Source: JADHUC01 sp964623055
Lineage (GTDB): Bacteria; Planctomycetota; Planctomycetia; Pirellulales; Pirellulaceae
Length of the DNA: 64,000 nt
Direction of reading: 5' to 3'
Assembly: GCA_964623055.1 (NCBI GenBank)
Contig: CAZURK010000005.1
Span: 62,001 to 126,000 of the forward strand
Positions 56,301 to 64,000 of this stretch are shown piece by piece. Positions within the stretch are counted from its first letter, which is position 1. The number at the start of each line of letters is the position of its first letter. The translations under genes and the position numbers were made by a program. The notes below the pieces were generated by a model, which saw nothing but the letters and a program-made list of their open reading frames with translations, had not been told where the DNA came from and searched no databases.

Positions 56301-59300
56301 TTGAAAGGTACGCTCCCGAGCGGAGCCCAATGGAAATTCACGACATTGGTTTCCTCGTTGTTCAGCACAAGCGTATGAGGAGCTTGAAACACGAGCAGCC
56401 TCGGCTCGAATCGGCCGCCCGAGGCGCGGAGCACGGGTTTCTCGCCAGGTTCGGTCCGCGGCGGGACAGGGACATCCTTACTTCGGATCCAAACCGCTAT
56501 GTTCTTGATGCCATTGTCTTTGCCCACGATCAGCGATTGATCCGTCAGACCCAGGCGACTGTAACGAACCAATCGCGGTGAAGGGCCCAGCAACCGACCA
56601 TCTCGCGTACGGCGCTCTGTGGAAATGGAGATCTTCTCCGGCTCTGGCGGCTCGCCATCGTAGAGGAATCGACCCGTGAGCGTTCCCAGCTTCTGCGAAG
56701 GTTGCGGCTTCTTTGCATCCGCACGCTTCCGGAAGGTCGCTTCAACAGTCACCTCTCCAACTCGTTCTTCATTGCCCCTGACCGCAAACTGAATCAGGCC
56801 CGTGTTCGCCGGGACCTTGATCGTCTTGGAAACGGTCTGCAGGGTGTCCGTCGCCGGGCGGTCGAATCCAATGATGCCCAGTGATGTAGCTTGCCGACCA
56901 ACATGTCTCGTATAACAGTCGAGAAAACCACCCTTGCCTTGGAATTCGGCGGTGACCTTCAATTCACTGAAGTCGTGAGTCGGCGTGGCAGCCACATTCT
57001 GATCGTGGAATTGCAGGATGCTACCTTTCTCTCGCGCGCTGGAAAGATCAAAGGTGATACTCGGTTTTTTTTCGTCGAGCACATTGAACCAGAACAATAG
57101 CGGCAGCGGCCCGCGTTTCTCGCGGATCATTTGCCACAATTCGGCAGCGCGCAGAGTTGGGCCTCCACTGGGTTGGTCCCATTCCGCTGAGAAATGGGCC
57201 AACATGAGCCGCGTCTGAATGGCGATCGCGCCGTCCAGATCGTTCAGATCGCGCAGAACGGCAGCCAGTTCACGGAGAAAGCCAATGAGGACCCATGCGG
57301 CGGGATCGGAGCCGAGGCTCTTCGCCTCCTCGTCATTCGACACGGGCCAGTACTTGCTGATGAGCTTTTCGACAGGCTCCTCGTAGACTTCGCTGCCCTT
57401 CAGTCCTGCCTGCAATACCCGTCTTGCGCTTTCGAGATCATCTATTTTGCGATAGGCTTGACCGGCTTGAAAAAGTAATTGACGCCGATCCGTTCGGTAT
57501 TGTTTCTGTTTGCGAACAATCCAGTCTTTCCAGCCTGCCGCGGTCCCGTGTCCGGCTGACCATACCCCGTCCAACTGGGTTTGGATTCCAATCAGATTCC
57601 CCCCGTCCACCGACGGCTGACGTTCACGATTTGGATCCGGCGGAACCGGGCGGGTAAAGGACTCGACTGGCTGCTGCGTGATTCTCTCGAGCCGGTTCGC
57701 CAGCCGTTCACGGGCTTCGCACGCTCGTTGGATCTTCCCGGCATCATCGAACTTCTGAATGATCTTCCGGCACTCGTATATGGGAATGGTGTCGATGGTC
57801 TCGATGAGTTGGGCGTCGGAATCGGGCGCGGGTTCCTCGTTCGACTGCGCAACGGTTTCGTTCTCATTCGGCGGCGCATCAGCGCGGCTATCGTTCTGGT
57901 TCGATTGAACCTTGTGACTGGGAACTGTGACGATCCACGCTTCCCAGTTTTCGTCGGGATTGACGCCGACACCCGCGATCACTCGACCATCGCTGGAGAC
58001 TCCGTTTGCTTCTGTGAGTCGCCAACCTTCGAGTTGCTCGGCGAGCTTCGGTGACGATTCCATCAGCAGTTCGCGCAGGTTCTGCATTCCACGCTCGGCA
58101 TCCCAGATAAACGCTTCGTCAACTCGGTCTGTGCGACTAGTGCCCACGATGGCCGAACCGTCAGCGGAAACTGCTCTCGCCGAACTGTAGTGGTCTCCGC
58201 CCGGTAGTTCGCCTAAACTGATCATGCCATCTTCCGTCCAACGAAACGCTTCATGTCCCTTGTCGGTCTCACCAACGCCGACGATGACACTACCATCCGT
58301 CGATGCTGCGTAGGCTCGGCTGTCGAACATCCCGCCGGGATGGTCGCCGATCGAATGTGGTCCATCACCGTCGATCCAGCGAACGGCTTCATGTCCACGA
58401 TCGGAACGTGCTCCCCCGACGATCACACGACCGTCCGCAGAGATCCCGTACGCGCAGCTCCCGAATTCACCACCTGGCAGGTCGCCCAAGCCGCGCATTC
58501 CTGTGGTTCTCGTCCAGACAAAGGCTTGAAATCCGTCCTTCGAACTGCTGCCGCCAACGACCTTGCTTCCGCTGTCCGAAATTGCCAGGGCTCTGCTCGA
58601 TCCGTAACTCGCGTCAGTGTCACGTGGCACAAACATAAATGGCTGATGCAATTCCTCTTCCGTCAGGCGTCGCGCTCCACCCGGCAAGTGGCCGAGCGAA
58701 ACAATGCCGTCGCGCGCCGTCCAAAGAAACGCAGTGCGGAACTCGTTGGGACGAGAGCTATGGTTGCAGAATCCAGCGATCGCCGTCCCATCCCCCGATA
58801 CACATTGTGCGAAGTGATGGACACCGCCATCGAGCTTCGGAATCGCATTCAAACCGCTCTGGTATGTCCAGCGAAATCCCGTGCGCTCGTTACGCGTGTT
58901 GCCAATAACGACCTGTCCGTCTCCCGACAGCCCATAGCCCCAACTGTACTTGGCGATGTCCGGCAAGAATCCAAGTGGCTGAAACGAGGGTTTGTTAACA
59001 GCCTGTCTTGTGGCACGCTTTGATTTCGATTCGACGGGATGTACGTTCTCTTGCCGTGCAGGCGCGTCCTGAGCCTCGCGCCCTCTCCGATCATCCGGCC
59101 GCGAGTCGCCGGGTTCTGTTGCCTCGATGGCTTCGTCGCCCGATTCTGACAGGTCGGAAACCTGGCCCGCGTTCTCTGCCCAACTCTGCAGAACGGCGGG
59201 CGTGAGCGCAAACGACGCCAGCAGCAGCATGAGAAAGACCAGACCACCACGGGTCAGACGCAGTGCCGGCATGTCGCTGTTGCCGAGAATTCGCAGGACA

Positions 59301-60385
59301 CGCCGTTTCAGCTGGGATGACCTACCGCCCGATGCAGCCAACAACGCGGCAGAGTCGGCTGTCGCAAGATTGCGTTCGCCGTTGCAAAGCTCGGCCATGC
59401 GAACCAGTGCGTCGGCGTAGTTGACTCGCTGCCAACCTGCGGCGATTACCGTGTCGTCGCAGGCGCGTTCGCGTTCGACGCTCACTCGGCGACTGACGAA
59501 CCACACGGCCGGATGGAAGAACAGTAACGCTTCAATCAAACGCTGTAGCAGATTCACCGCGAGGTCAAAACGCCGAATGTGGGCCAGCTCATGGGCCAAC
59601 AGCGCTTCGAGCTGTTGCGGCGCGAGCCCCAGTGCCAGCGACGCCGGCAGCAGGATCACGGGCTTTATGATCCCGATAACCGTGAGCACGGTAACGCGGC
59701 TGCAGAGTGCGACGGCCGGTGCAGTTTTCAACCCAACACGTCTGGCTTGACGTTTGATCATCGCCAGCAAGGCATCGTCGTCTACGAGGGTTGACTCTCG
59801 CCTCAAACGATGCCCACTCCACAACGAACGCGTCAGGCGAAATAACATCACCGCCAGACCGGCGAAGTACAGCCTGGTCAGCCAGTGTGAGATGCCGGCA
59901 ATTGTGGACGCCAGATCGTGTGTGCGATCTCCGGCAATCCCAGCTACGTCGGCCGACTGATCGTTTTCGGACAACGATCCGAGCCCCTCGGACGTGAATT
60001 CTGCACGATCCATAACGGCGGTCGGCAGATCAGGCTCCGGTCGAACGATTGGCGGATCAGCCGCAAGTCCAACGACTATATCTGTGTCCGCTAAATCAGA
60101 TGACGGGGCTTCGGGCTCAATTGCCGAAGCCGTCGCGATTTCGTTCTGGGACGCCGAAACAACCGCAAACGTCACTGACACGCAAGCGACCATCAACAAA
60201 AGCGCCCCCACGTGTAACCAGTAACGAACTGTCGCCGACGATCGCTGTGACGGCCAACCGATTGCGTAGACGATGGCGGCAATAACGCAACCTTGCCAGA
60301 GAAAGTGAAGCAGCGTCAACGACATGGGGACGGTGAAGCCACGATCCGGCCCGTCAAATGGCTGCAGCCAATCGAGCACGTTCAT
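53321..60385 (-). CDS. M56 (BlaR1/MecR1-like) membrane protease fused to HAF, TPR and Cna-B/regulatory-like modules
   Basis: 2354 residues from ATG 60385 (GGAG 8-9 bases upstream; a TTG at 60400 is weaker). Numbering here counts five extra residues from that TTG. Membrane helices at about 28-48, 60-82, 170-190 and 383-403 enclose the M56 metalloprotease site H270-E-L-A-H274 (LLAHELAHIRRFD) with RVSVERERACDD. Instead of the penicillin-binding sensor of BlaR1 the exterior has HAF repeats (about 475-826: LGDLPGGEFGSCAYGISADG), a TPR-like region (about 890-1100), two near-identical 263-residue units (from about 1230 and 1492), a jelly-roll domain (about 1790-1990), and a carboxypeptidase-regulatory/Cna-B-like domain (IVGRLSDQEGEAVSVAGAVV). 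The BlaI gene lies directly upstream. Probably a sensor protease cleaving BlaI after an external signal. Confidence 0.88.
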   Translation of the reverse strand: MNVLDWLQPFDGPDRGFTVPMSLTLLHFLWQGCVIAAIVYAIGWPSQRSSATVRYWLHVGALLLMVACVSVTFAVVSASQNEIATASAIEPEAPSSDLADTDIVVGLAADPPIVRPEPDLPTAVMDRAEFTSEGLGSLSENDQSADVAGIAGDRTHDLASTIAGISHWLTRLYFAGLAVMLFRLTRSLWSGHRLRRESTLVDDDALLAMIKRQARRVGLKTAPAVALCSRVTVLTVIGIIKPVILLPASLALGLAPQQLEALLAHELAHIRRFDLAVNLLQRLIEALLFFHPAVWFVSRRVSVERERACDDTVIAAGWQRVNYADALVRMAELCNGERNLATADSAALLAASGGRSSQLKRRVLRILGNSDMPALRLTRGGLVFLMLLLASFALTPAVLQSWAENAGQVSDLSESGDEAIEATEPGDSRPDDRRGREAQDAPARQENVHPVESKSKRATRQAVNKPSFQPLGFLPDIAKYSWGYGLSGDGQVVIGNTRNERTGFRWTYQSGLNAIPKLDGGVHHFAQCVSGDGTAIAGFCNHSSRPNEFRTAFLWTARDGIVSLGHLPGGARRLTEEELHQPFMFVPRDTDASYGSSRALAISDSGSKVVGGSSSKDGFQAFVWTRTTGMRGLGDLPGGEFGSCAYGISADGRVIVGGARSDRGHEAVRWIDGDGPHSIGDHPGGMFDSRAYAASTDGSVIVGVGETDKGHEAFRWTEDGMISLGELPGGDHYSSARAVSADGSAIVGTSRTDRVDEAFIWDAERGMQNLRELLMESSPKLAEQLEGWRLTEANGVSSDGRVIAGVGVNPDENWEAWIVTVPSHKVQSNQNDSRADAPPNENETVAQSNEEPAPDSDAQLIETIDTIPIYECRKIIQKFDDAGKIQRACEARERLANRLERITQQPVESFTRPVPPDPNRERQPSVDGGNLIGIQTQLDGVWSAGHGTAAGWKDWIVRKQKQYRTDRRQLLFQAGQAYRKIDDLESARRVLQAGLKGSEVYEEPVEKLISKYWPVSNDEEAKSLGSDPAAWVLIGFLRELAAVLRDLNDLDGAIAIQTRLMLAHFSAEWDQPSGGPTLRAAELWQMIREKRGPLPLLFWFNVLDEKKPSITFDLSSAREKGSILQFHDQNVAATPTHDFSELKVTAEFQGKGGFLDCYTRHVGRQATSLGIIGFDRPATDTLQTVSKTIKVPANTGLIQFAVRGNEERVGEVTVEATFRKRADAKKPQPSQKLGTLTGRFLYDGEPPEPEKISISTERRTRDGRLLGPSPRLVRYSRLGLTDQSLIVGKDNGIKNIAVWIRSKDVPVPPRTEPGEKPVLRASGGRFEPRLLVFQAPHTLVLNNEETNVVNFHWAPLGSVPFNRLVRAQQRVEHAIERPSVLPGSVKSNYHPWMKSWLFPCKHPYFAASADDGTFRIENVPLGEWEFWVWHERTAYLKTDHWPKGRFTLKIEAGTNDLGDVKLHADLFEEKDEGESAAKQGTADSEEAKDPQPSQKLGTLTGRFLYDGEPPEPEKISIGTERRTLDNRTVRTDSQLVHYSRLGLTDQSLIVGKDRGIRNIVVWIRNKDVPVPPRTETGEKLVLRARGGRFEPRLLVFQAPRTLVLKNEEAHAVDFPWQSYMGFNRLVPAQQTVEAAIERPGVMPGSVRSNFFFWMQSWLFPCRHPYFAVSADDGTFRIENLPLGEWEFWVWHERTGCLKTEHWPKGRFTLKIEAGMNELGVVRLRPDLFEEKEEGAKAEQPDSPISDDPVKAKKPGTVAELREAINDLRMRANSLRDPKSLDVLANADFEAPRQGASLPGWTFADGNGISVDLDPNQDHTSNPDDNGRRGHSLRIRSSGPVAWVRSNPFSAPKTGRLSVWFWLRIENRADQPPLRLGIEGRLNDKTYYRYAAVGRNDEGETPPLVPLATKWAPCLLRIENVPTSGLSDLRVAVDVVGEGEVWIDDIQVFDLWFDETEGDELMKKLVSADLELRKGNVTECERILRGDWAEFLRQHVQLDELPVAKPPQAGVQHLTTPPEVVTANRDHNSRPTGEIVGRLSDQEGEAVSVAGAVVFLCDAKTGYPVLATTKKPLDPDSPQKNWIREVWHAVTDERGGFEFKGVPLGHYRLVAQSWLGTEGIPWLDPEPRREPFGDTSPNVRIDGIAEGIALTSETPVRVTVRKLGNGVLRIVNDPKEANAFLLVSRQRPFGDPVLGPEAWGEKFFAKLIAITHMSEPYVVFSGLPDGQDVHVGLVNYDNSVGVGGGSYRVGQKREVSLRILARWSNGHYDPPDRLRKLVEHFEEHSLSVSQLIGLELTDAHNYKELRRILAEDPNRLVDVEGLGKLPFVDLLAASSYKELRASHRARRERRTRNTP
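55120..56700. repeat. Tandem duplication of a 789-bp coding unit
   Basis: Two consecutive units inside the M56 fusion gene. The marker CAGCTTCTGCGA occurs at 55898 and 56687, a spacing of 789 bases (263 codons). At protein level both begin PQPSQKLGTLTGRFLYDGEP and include SRLGLTDQSLIVGKD and DGTFRIEN.PLGEWEFWVWHER. Confidence 0.85.
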
Positions 60386-60482
60386 GATGTTACTCCGCAA
60401 AAAAGTAGTGCGGGGTGCTGCTATGCCGTGGAGGTGCGGTCACCGTCTGAAATCCCGTAGCCATTCGACGAGCCGAATCCTG

Positions 60483-60547
60483 GTAGCGGAATTCGCAAAA
60501 ATTCCGAAGTTTGGCCTTTGTGTCGGAAGTCTTGCGACTTCCGCTAC
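60483..60547. repeat. 65-bp palindrome, GTAGC-type repeat
   Basis: Arms GTAGCGGAATTCGCAAAAAT and the inverse ending GTCTTGCGACTTCCGCTAC. It lies between blaI and the M56 gene, in the same transcript. Same family as the repeat at 21848-21911. Confidence 0.72.
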
Positions 60548-60583
60548 GAATTTCAAGACACGGTCTCACAACGGCAAAACTAA

Positions 60584-60976
60584 CTATGTTTGTTCTTTCA
60601 TCTTGCGGTTGATGAGCCGCCGCAGTTCCTTCAACTCCTCTTCATCGACTTCCGCACAGTTGAACAAGCTCAACATCACCGCCGTAGGTGAACCATCGAA
60701 CGCGCGACGAACTACATCGCCCAGCATGCCCTCACAGACTTGCTCGCGACTCACGCGCGGCGCGAAGAGGAACGACTTCCCCTGCTTCTTTCGCGTCACG
60801 TATTTCTTCTCGAACATGGTGTTCAAGGCCGTAATCGCGGACGTATGCGCAATATCGCGTCCCGTGTCCGCCAACGCCTGACGTACTTCCCTTACAAGCA
60901 GCGGCGACCGCTCCCACAGGATCTTCAGGATCTGCAATTCCATTTCCGTCGGATGTTCCGATGCTGGACGTGCCAT
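60584..60976 (-). CDS. blaI: BlaI/MecI family transcriptional repressor
   Basis: 130 residues, the usual length. Winged helix: EHPTEMELQILKILWERSPL, VREVRQALADTGRDIAHTSA, ITALNTMFEKKYVTRKKQGK, then the dimerisation part (VREQVCEGMLGDVVRRAFDG-like segment and EEELKELRRLINRKMKEQ). BlaI proteins repress by binding dyad operators and are inactivated when the M56 protease cleaves the N-A/F region after the wing. The M56 gene follows in the same direction after 199 bases. A 110-bp repeat sits 32 bases upstream of its start, in the likely operator region. Confidence 0.92.
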   Translation of the reverse strand: MARPASEHPTEMELQILKILWERSPLLVREVRQALADTGRDIAHTSAITALNTMFEKKYVTRKKQGKSFLFAPRVSREQVCEGMLGDVVRRAFDGSPTAVMLSLFNCAEVDEEELKELRRLINRKMKEQT

Positions 60977-61007
60977 CGCTGTGCCTTGCCAAGAACTCAG
61001 ATACTCA

Positions 61008-61117
61008 CCAAGACCTCACGTCATCCAATTCTGTCAGTACGATGGGCCTCCGAGCCCGTCGCGATACGGTCGGCCTCGGAGGGCCAACCTACAAGAGCTA
61101 GAGACGCGAGGCACTAG
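61008..61117 (-). repeat. 110-bp MITE-like element, copy C (opposite orientation, diverged centre)
   Basis: Ends CTAGTGCCTCGCGTCT read on the minus strand; plus-strand start CCAAGACCTCACGTCATC corresponds to copy B's right end. The central arms are GGGCCTCCGAGCCCG and CGGCCTCGGAGGGCC rather than GGGCATTCCTGCCCG and CGGGCAGGAATGCCC, but still pair. Located 32 bases upstream of blaI. Confidence 0.82.
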
Positions 61118-61235
61118 AAACCTTCGTGATAACCCGAAGATAACGCCGCCGAGAGCTTCTGTCAAGCTTGTTCTTCGGCAAAACCCGAAGATTTCCGGCC
61201 ACGAGACGCTGCTGGCCCAAAAGCCACTGCTCGCA

Positions 61236-62945
61236 TCATTCCAAGCTAGTTGCTTTCTCAAGCATGTCATCCAACGCACCGTGGCCGGCTACGTGGCCGG
61301 TCTTGTCGATCAGTATTGTGTAGGGGATGCCGCGGATGCGGTACCATGATCGGAGGGAGACGCCTTCTTTGGCGTCGGGTTTGACGTCGATCGTGACAGG
61401 GTACTTGATGCCTTCGTCTGCGATCGCTTTCTTGACGGCATCGACATCGGCTTTGGCGTCGTGGATTCCGATGACGAGCGGATCGGAAGTTGAGGATTTG
61501 TTCAGGGTCACAAGAGTCCGGATGTCGTTATGGCAGGGGCCGCACCAAGTGGCCCAGAAGTTCAGCAGGATGACCTTTCCACGCAGGTTGCTGACTTCAA
61601 GTGGGGCGCTGTTGAACCACGTTACCTGAGGCAGTTCGGGAGCTTTCTGACCAACGCGTTTTTCGATCTGGGCAACCATTTCTTGGTAGGGAGCCAACCT
61701 CTCGCCCCGTTTCCGCCTCGCTTCCTCGGCAAGAGCCCGGATTTCCTCCTCCGTGAGATCCTTACGGAATTCGTACTCGGCGGGCGGGTCGAATCGCCAA
61801 TCGTACACCTTGCCTCCCTCAGGGATTTCGATGGTCAGCGACTGGTCGGATAGAACTTCATTGACTTGCAGCTCGGTAACTTCAGCCTCGTATCGGCGGA
61901 CTTTGTAGGCGGTGTACTTGCCTGTCCTTTTGACGACGTCCCAATCAGGGTGGGTGGAGATTAATATGTAACGACGGGGCATCCAGCCGCCGGGAATGAC
62001 CTCGACGTAGTCGGTGGGATATATCTCCCTACGGACGTGCGTGTGAACAAAACGCTCTTCACCCAAACGCTTGTTCGCGGCATGACGCAGGTCAGGAGTG
62101 AGCGTGTCGAGCCAAGGTCGCCAGTCGCGCGTGGTGGCCAGTTCGATGTCGGCTACTTTTCGCATGGCCGCCAGATACAGCGACCTGTCTAGGTCGTTGG
62201 GGATGCTAAAGCGTGTTCTGCGTCGCACGTGGTGATCAGCCGTGTCGATGTACAATCGCATCTTTCCTGCGCGAGATTCGACCACATGACACTCGCGCCC
62301 GTCGACAAGCGATTTGCCCACGAAGCTGAAATCTACAGGACGCAAAAATCGCATGTGCCGTTCCTTCTCGTAGTCCCCGGGGTACCACCAAGCGCCACAG
62401 TCATTTGCGACAAGCCCGCTGTAGACCCAGAGATTGCTTCGGCGCGTAGACAGGGTATATTTCTGCGACTTGTCGTAGATGCCATAGTTCTCACGGTCGC
62501 GCCACGGGACTTTCTCGTGCACGGTCATGATCCGCCCGTCCCACGCGGTGACCATCCACTGGGACTCGGCATAGTCTTGGATACCTCGAACGCGTGTCTT
62601 GTCCCAGGCGATCTCCTGTTTCGTGTGACTCGTTTCCTTCCAGCCCTCTGGAGCACGGAGTTGCTCGAACTCCGCCGCAGAGGGTCGATGGGTCGATTTG
62701 CGATCGGTCGGCTCGCTGTGCACCGTTCTCGTGCGGATGAAACAAGAATCGACTTGGCGGATCCAGGCTTCCGCCTCGTAGACCTCGCGGACCAGATCGG
62801 CAGCGATCGGCTGCTTCTGTGATGTTCCCGCTCCGCAAGTGGTTCTGTTTTGGCCGGTCGTTACGACGACCAGCACCATCGCAATCTGCCCCAGAGCCAT
62901 CCCCGAACAGCCGGGTCGAACGCCACTGACCGCCACGTGATTCAT
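61236..62945 (-). CDS. Secreted TlpA-type thioredoxin-fold protein with large N-terminal domain
   Basis: 569 residues from ATG 62945 (GAGGGGGA upstream). N-terminal hydrophobic segment (MALGQIAMVLVVVTT) for export. Residues about 40-410 form a beta-rich domain of unknown type (LVREVYEAEAWIRQVDSCFI, DGRECHVVESRAGKMRLYID) resembling LolA/outer-membrane-lipoprotein-like domains. The C-terminal 140 residues are a TlpA/AhpC-type thioredoxin domain: LRGKVILLNFWATWCGPCHN with Cys 468 and Cys 471, and KEGVSLRSWYRIRGIPYTIL with the cis-Pro. A periplasmic thiol-disulfide or peroxiredoxin-like role is expected. Same strand as blaI but 259 bases apart with copy C in between. Confidence 0.85.
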   Translation of the reverse strand: MNHVAVSGVRPGCSGMALGQIAMVLVVVTTGQNRTTCGAGTSQKQPIAADLVREVYEAEAWIRQVDSCFIRTRTVHSEPTDRKSTHRPSAAEFEQLRAPEGWKETSHTKQEIAWDKTRVRGIQDYAESQWMVTAWDGRIMTVHEKVPWRDRENYGIYDKSQKYTLSTRRSNLWVYSGLVANDCGAWWYPGDYEKERHMRFLRPVDFSFVGKSLVDGRECHVVESRAGKMRLYIDTADHHVRRRTRFSIPNDLDRSLYLAAMRKVADIELATTRDWRPWLDTLTPDLRHAANKRLGEERFVHTHVRREIYPTDYVEVIPGGWMPRRYILISTHPDWDVVKRTGKYTAYKVRRYEAEVTELQVNEVLSDQSLTIEIPEGGKVYDWRFDPPAEYEFRKDLTEEEIRALAEEARRKRGERLAPYQEMVAQIEKRVGQKAPELPQVTWFNSAPLEVSNLRGKVILLNFWATWCGPCHNDIRTLVTLNKSSTSDPLVIGIHDAKADVDAVKKAIADEGIKYPVTIDVKPDAKEGVSLRSWYRIRGIPYTILIDKTGHVAGHGALDDMLEKATSLE

Positions 62946-63000
62946 AGTTCATCCCCCTCGAAGAGAAATGGGTTCTAGACGAAAGCAGGCCGAAGACGTC

Positions 63001-64000
63001 TCACGGCGCGACGGAGACCCGTTTGGCCAGGCGCGCGGCGGCCGCCTTGGCCTCTTGCGTCATCCGCGTCCCGGGAGGCCCCGCCGCGAGCTTTTCGAGC
63101 AACCGGCGTGCCTCCAGGTTCCCGATGAACTCCAGCGCTTCTACCGCCCGTATCTGGCGGACCGTATCCGGCGAGAGAGGGGCATCGTCCAGCAGAGCCA
63201 GCAACGCGACCAGCCGCGCCCTTGCCTCCGCCGGCGGGTTGCCCGCGAGCGCCTTCTGGAGTGCGGGCGCGGCGAGGTCGCCCAGCGCCCGCAACTCTTT
63301 CGCCGCCTGTTGACGGGCCTGGAATTGGTTGTTATCCAGGTCCGCGATGAGTCGCTTGATCCGTTTGGCATCCACGGACTTCGTCTGCTGCTGAAGTTGT
63401 TGTCCCAAGAACGCGACCCCGTTGTCGGGCGACGAGACCAGCCGTCCCAGGGCAGCGTAAGCCGTCGCCGCGTCGCCTTGAAGTCCTCGCCAATCCGCAT
63501 TGAGTTCTGTTGCGGAACGCTTTCTCAATTCGCCCCGCCGCCCGGTGATTCGGCTCACGTCCCAGATGTGTACTTCCTTGTCCAACCCACCCGAGACAAT
63601 CGTCCGCCCGTCCCAGGAGAAGGCCACAGCCAAAACCCAGCGGGGGTGGCCTTCGAGGCGGCCGACCTCCTTGCCCGAGAGCAAGTCCCACAGCCGGACC
63701 GTGCCGTCGTCGCTTGCCGAGGCCAGGGTCCGGCCATCGGGAGAAAACGCGACCTCGTTTAGTCCCTTGGTGTGGCCGGTCAGCTCGGAGCGACGTTCTC
63801 CCGTCGCGGTTTCCCGCAGGGCGATGGTTCCGCGACCAATCGCGGCGAGTGTCCGACCGTCCGGAGAAAACGAGACGGTGCGGGGCGAGGCTGGCAACCC
63901 CATAAATTCCGAGCGACGCTCCTTCCCGGTCGCCACATCCCAAACACGGAGAACTTCAGGAGGCATTGCGCCGATATAGTTGTCGTCTCTCGGTATTGGG
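63001..64000 (-). CDS. WD40-repeat protein, C-terminal part (cut by right edge)
   Basis: The frame is open to base 64000; the first ATG (63966) is inside a WD40 blade (EVLRVWDVATGKERR), so the true start is outside. Blades seen: TVSFSPDGRTLAAIGRG, EVAFSPDGRTLASASDDGTV with RLWDLLSGKE, AVAFSWDGRTIVSGGLDKEV with HIWDVSR. The last about 170 residues are a HEAT-like helical region (ADLDNNQFQARQQAAKELRA, LEFIGNLEARRLLEKLAAGP) typical of planctomycete WD40 proteins or the ends of sigma/kinase-linked WD40 proteins. Whether a kinase or sigma domain precedes cannot be seen. Confidence 0.85.
   Translation of the reverse strand, partial: PIPRDDNYIGAMPPEVLRVWDVATGKERRSEFMGLPASPRTVSFSPDGRTLAAIGRGTIALRETATGERRSELTGHTKGLNEVAFSPDGRTLASASDDGTVRLWDLLSGKEVGRLEGHPRWVLAVAFSWDGRTIVSGGLDKEVHIWDVSRITGRRGELRKRSATELNADWRGLQGDAATAYAALGRLVSSPDNGVAFLGQQLQQQTKSVDAKRIKRLIADLDNNQFQARQQAAKELRALGDLAAPALQKALAGNPPAEARARLVALLALLDDAPLSPDTVRQIRAVEALEFIGNLEARRLLEKLAAGPPGTRMTQEAKAAAARLAKRVSVAP

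Noticed and set aside
54896..56581. 561-codon plus-strand open frame antisense to the M56 fusion gene
   Set aside because: Low-complexity Arg/Pro-rich translation without any family motif; it mirrors the duplicated units of the real gene and has no ribosome site.
1..64000. CRISPR arrays, tRNA or rRNA genes, prophage, IS transposase
   Set aside because: No regular spaced repeats, no cloverleaf or rRNA-like stretch, and no transposase or phage protein was recognised.

Overview
The window looks like a chromosomal segment of a planctomycete, probably Pirellulales-like. The evidence is gene content: ECF sigma factors paired with serine/threonine kinases, WD40 kinases, two large HzsA-related secreted proteins with CxxCH motifs, PQQ-propeller proteins, Tat-exported sugar-isomerase, aldo/keto-reductase and amidohydrolase relatives, and many dispersed palindromes. 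No phylogenetic marker, rRNA, tRNA, CRISPR array, phage gene or transposase gene was seen.

Layout. 1-8153: polysaccharide breakdown, with a heparinase II/III-type lyase (cut by the left edge), a dead GH116 glucosidase, a CE6/SASA-type esterase, a secreted PQQ propeller and a secreted toroid-type protein. 8173-22000, almost all on the minus strand: a large GH67-N/malectin-like protein, two uroporphyrinogen-decarboxylase (URO-D) superfamily proteins, a zinc-ribbon Ser/Thr kinase translationally coupled to an unknown acidic protein, a prenyltransferase-like fragment, a DUF6259-like glycosidase, a CBM9-like protein and a sugar isomerase/epimerase. 21983-25971: a DinB/DUF1572 gene overlapping a complete ribose-type sugar ABC importer (binding protein, double ATPase, permease), each junction overlapping. 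26346-33129: a deacetylase-type amidohydrolase, a 1029-residue PQQ-propeller protein, a Tat-exported amidohydrolase and an aldo/keto reductase-like protein that lacks the usual catalytic residues. 33537-40358: two tandem HzsA-related putative multidomain cytochromes. 40706-53208: a signalling block with three ECF sigma factors, a membrane anti-sigma/LolA-like protein, two giant kinases and a TPR protein. 53321-62945: BlaI-type repressor, a 2354-residue M56 (BlaR1-like) membrane protease fused to HAF, TPR and Cna-B/carboxypeptidase-regulatory-like modules, and a TlpA-type thioredoxin protein. 63001-64000: WD40 protein cut by the right edge.

Taken together, the first 33 kb reads as an uptake and degradation locus for plant or algal glycans: lyases, esterase, glycosidases, carbohydrate-binding protein, sugar isomerase and ABC importer. 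The right half is regulatory.

The most unusual non-coding content is a 110-bp element present in three copies of identical length (15373, 47455, 61008), with terminal inverted repeats and a central hairpin whose sequence differs in copy three while pairing is kept. One copy supplies the stop codon of a kinase gene. At least seven other palindromes occur between genes, and one 84-bp repeat sits in frame inside an HzsA-related coding sequence.
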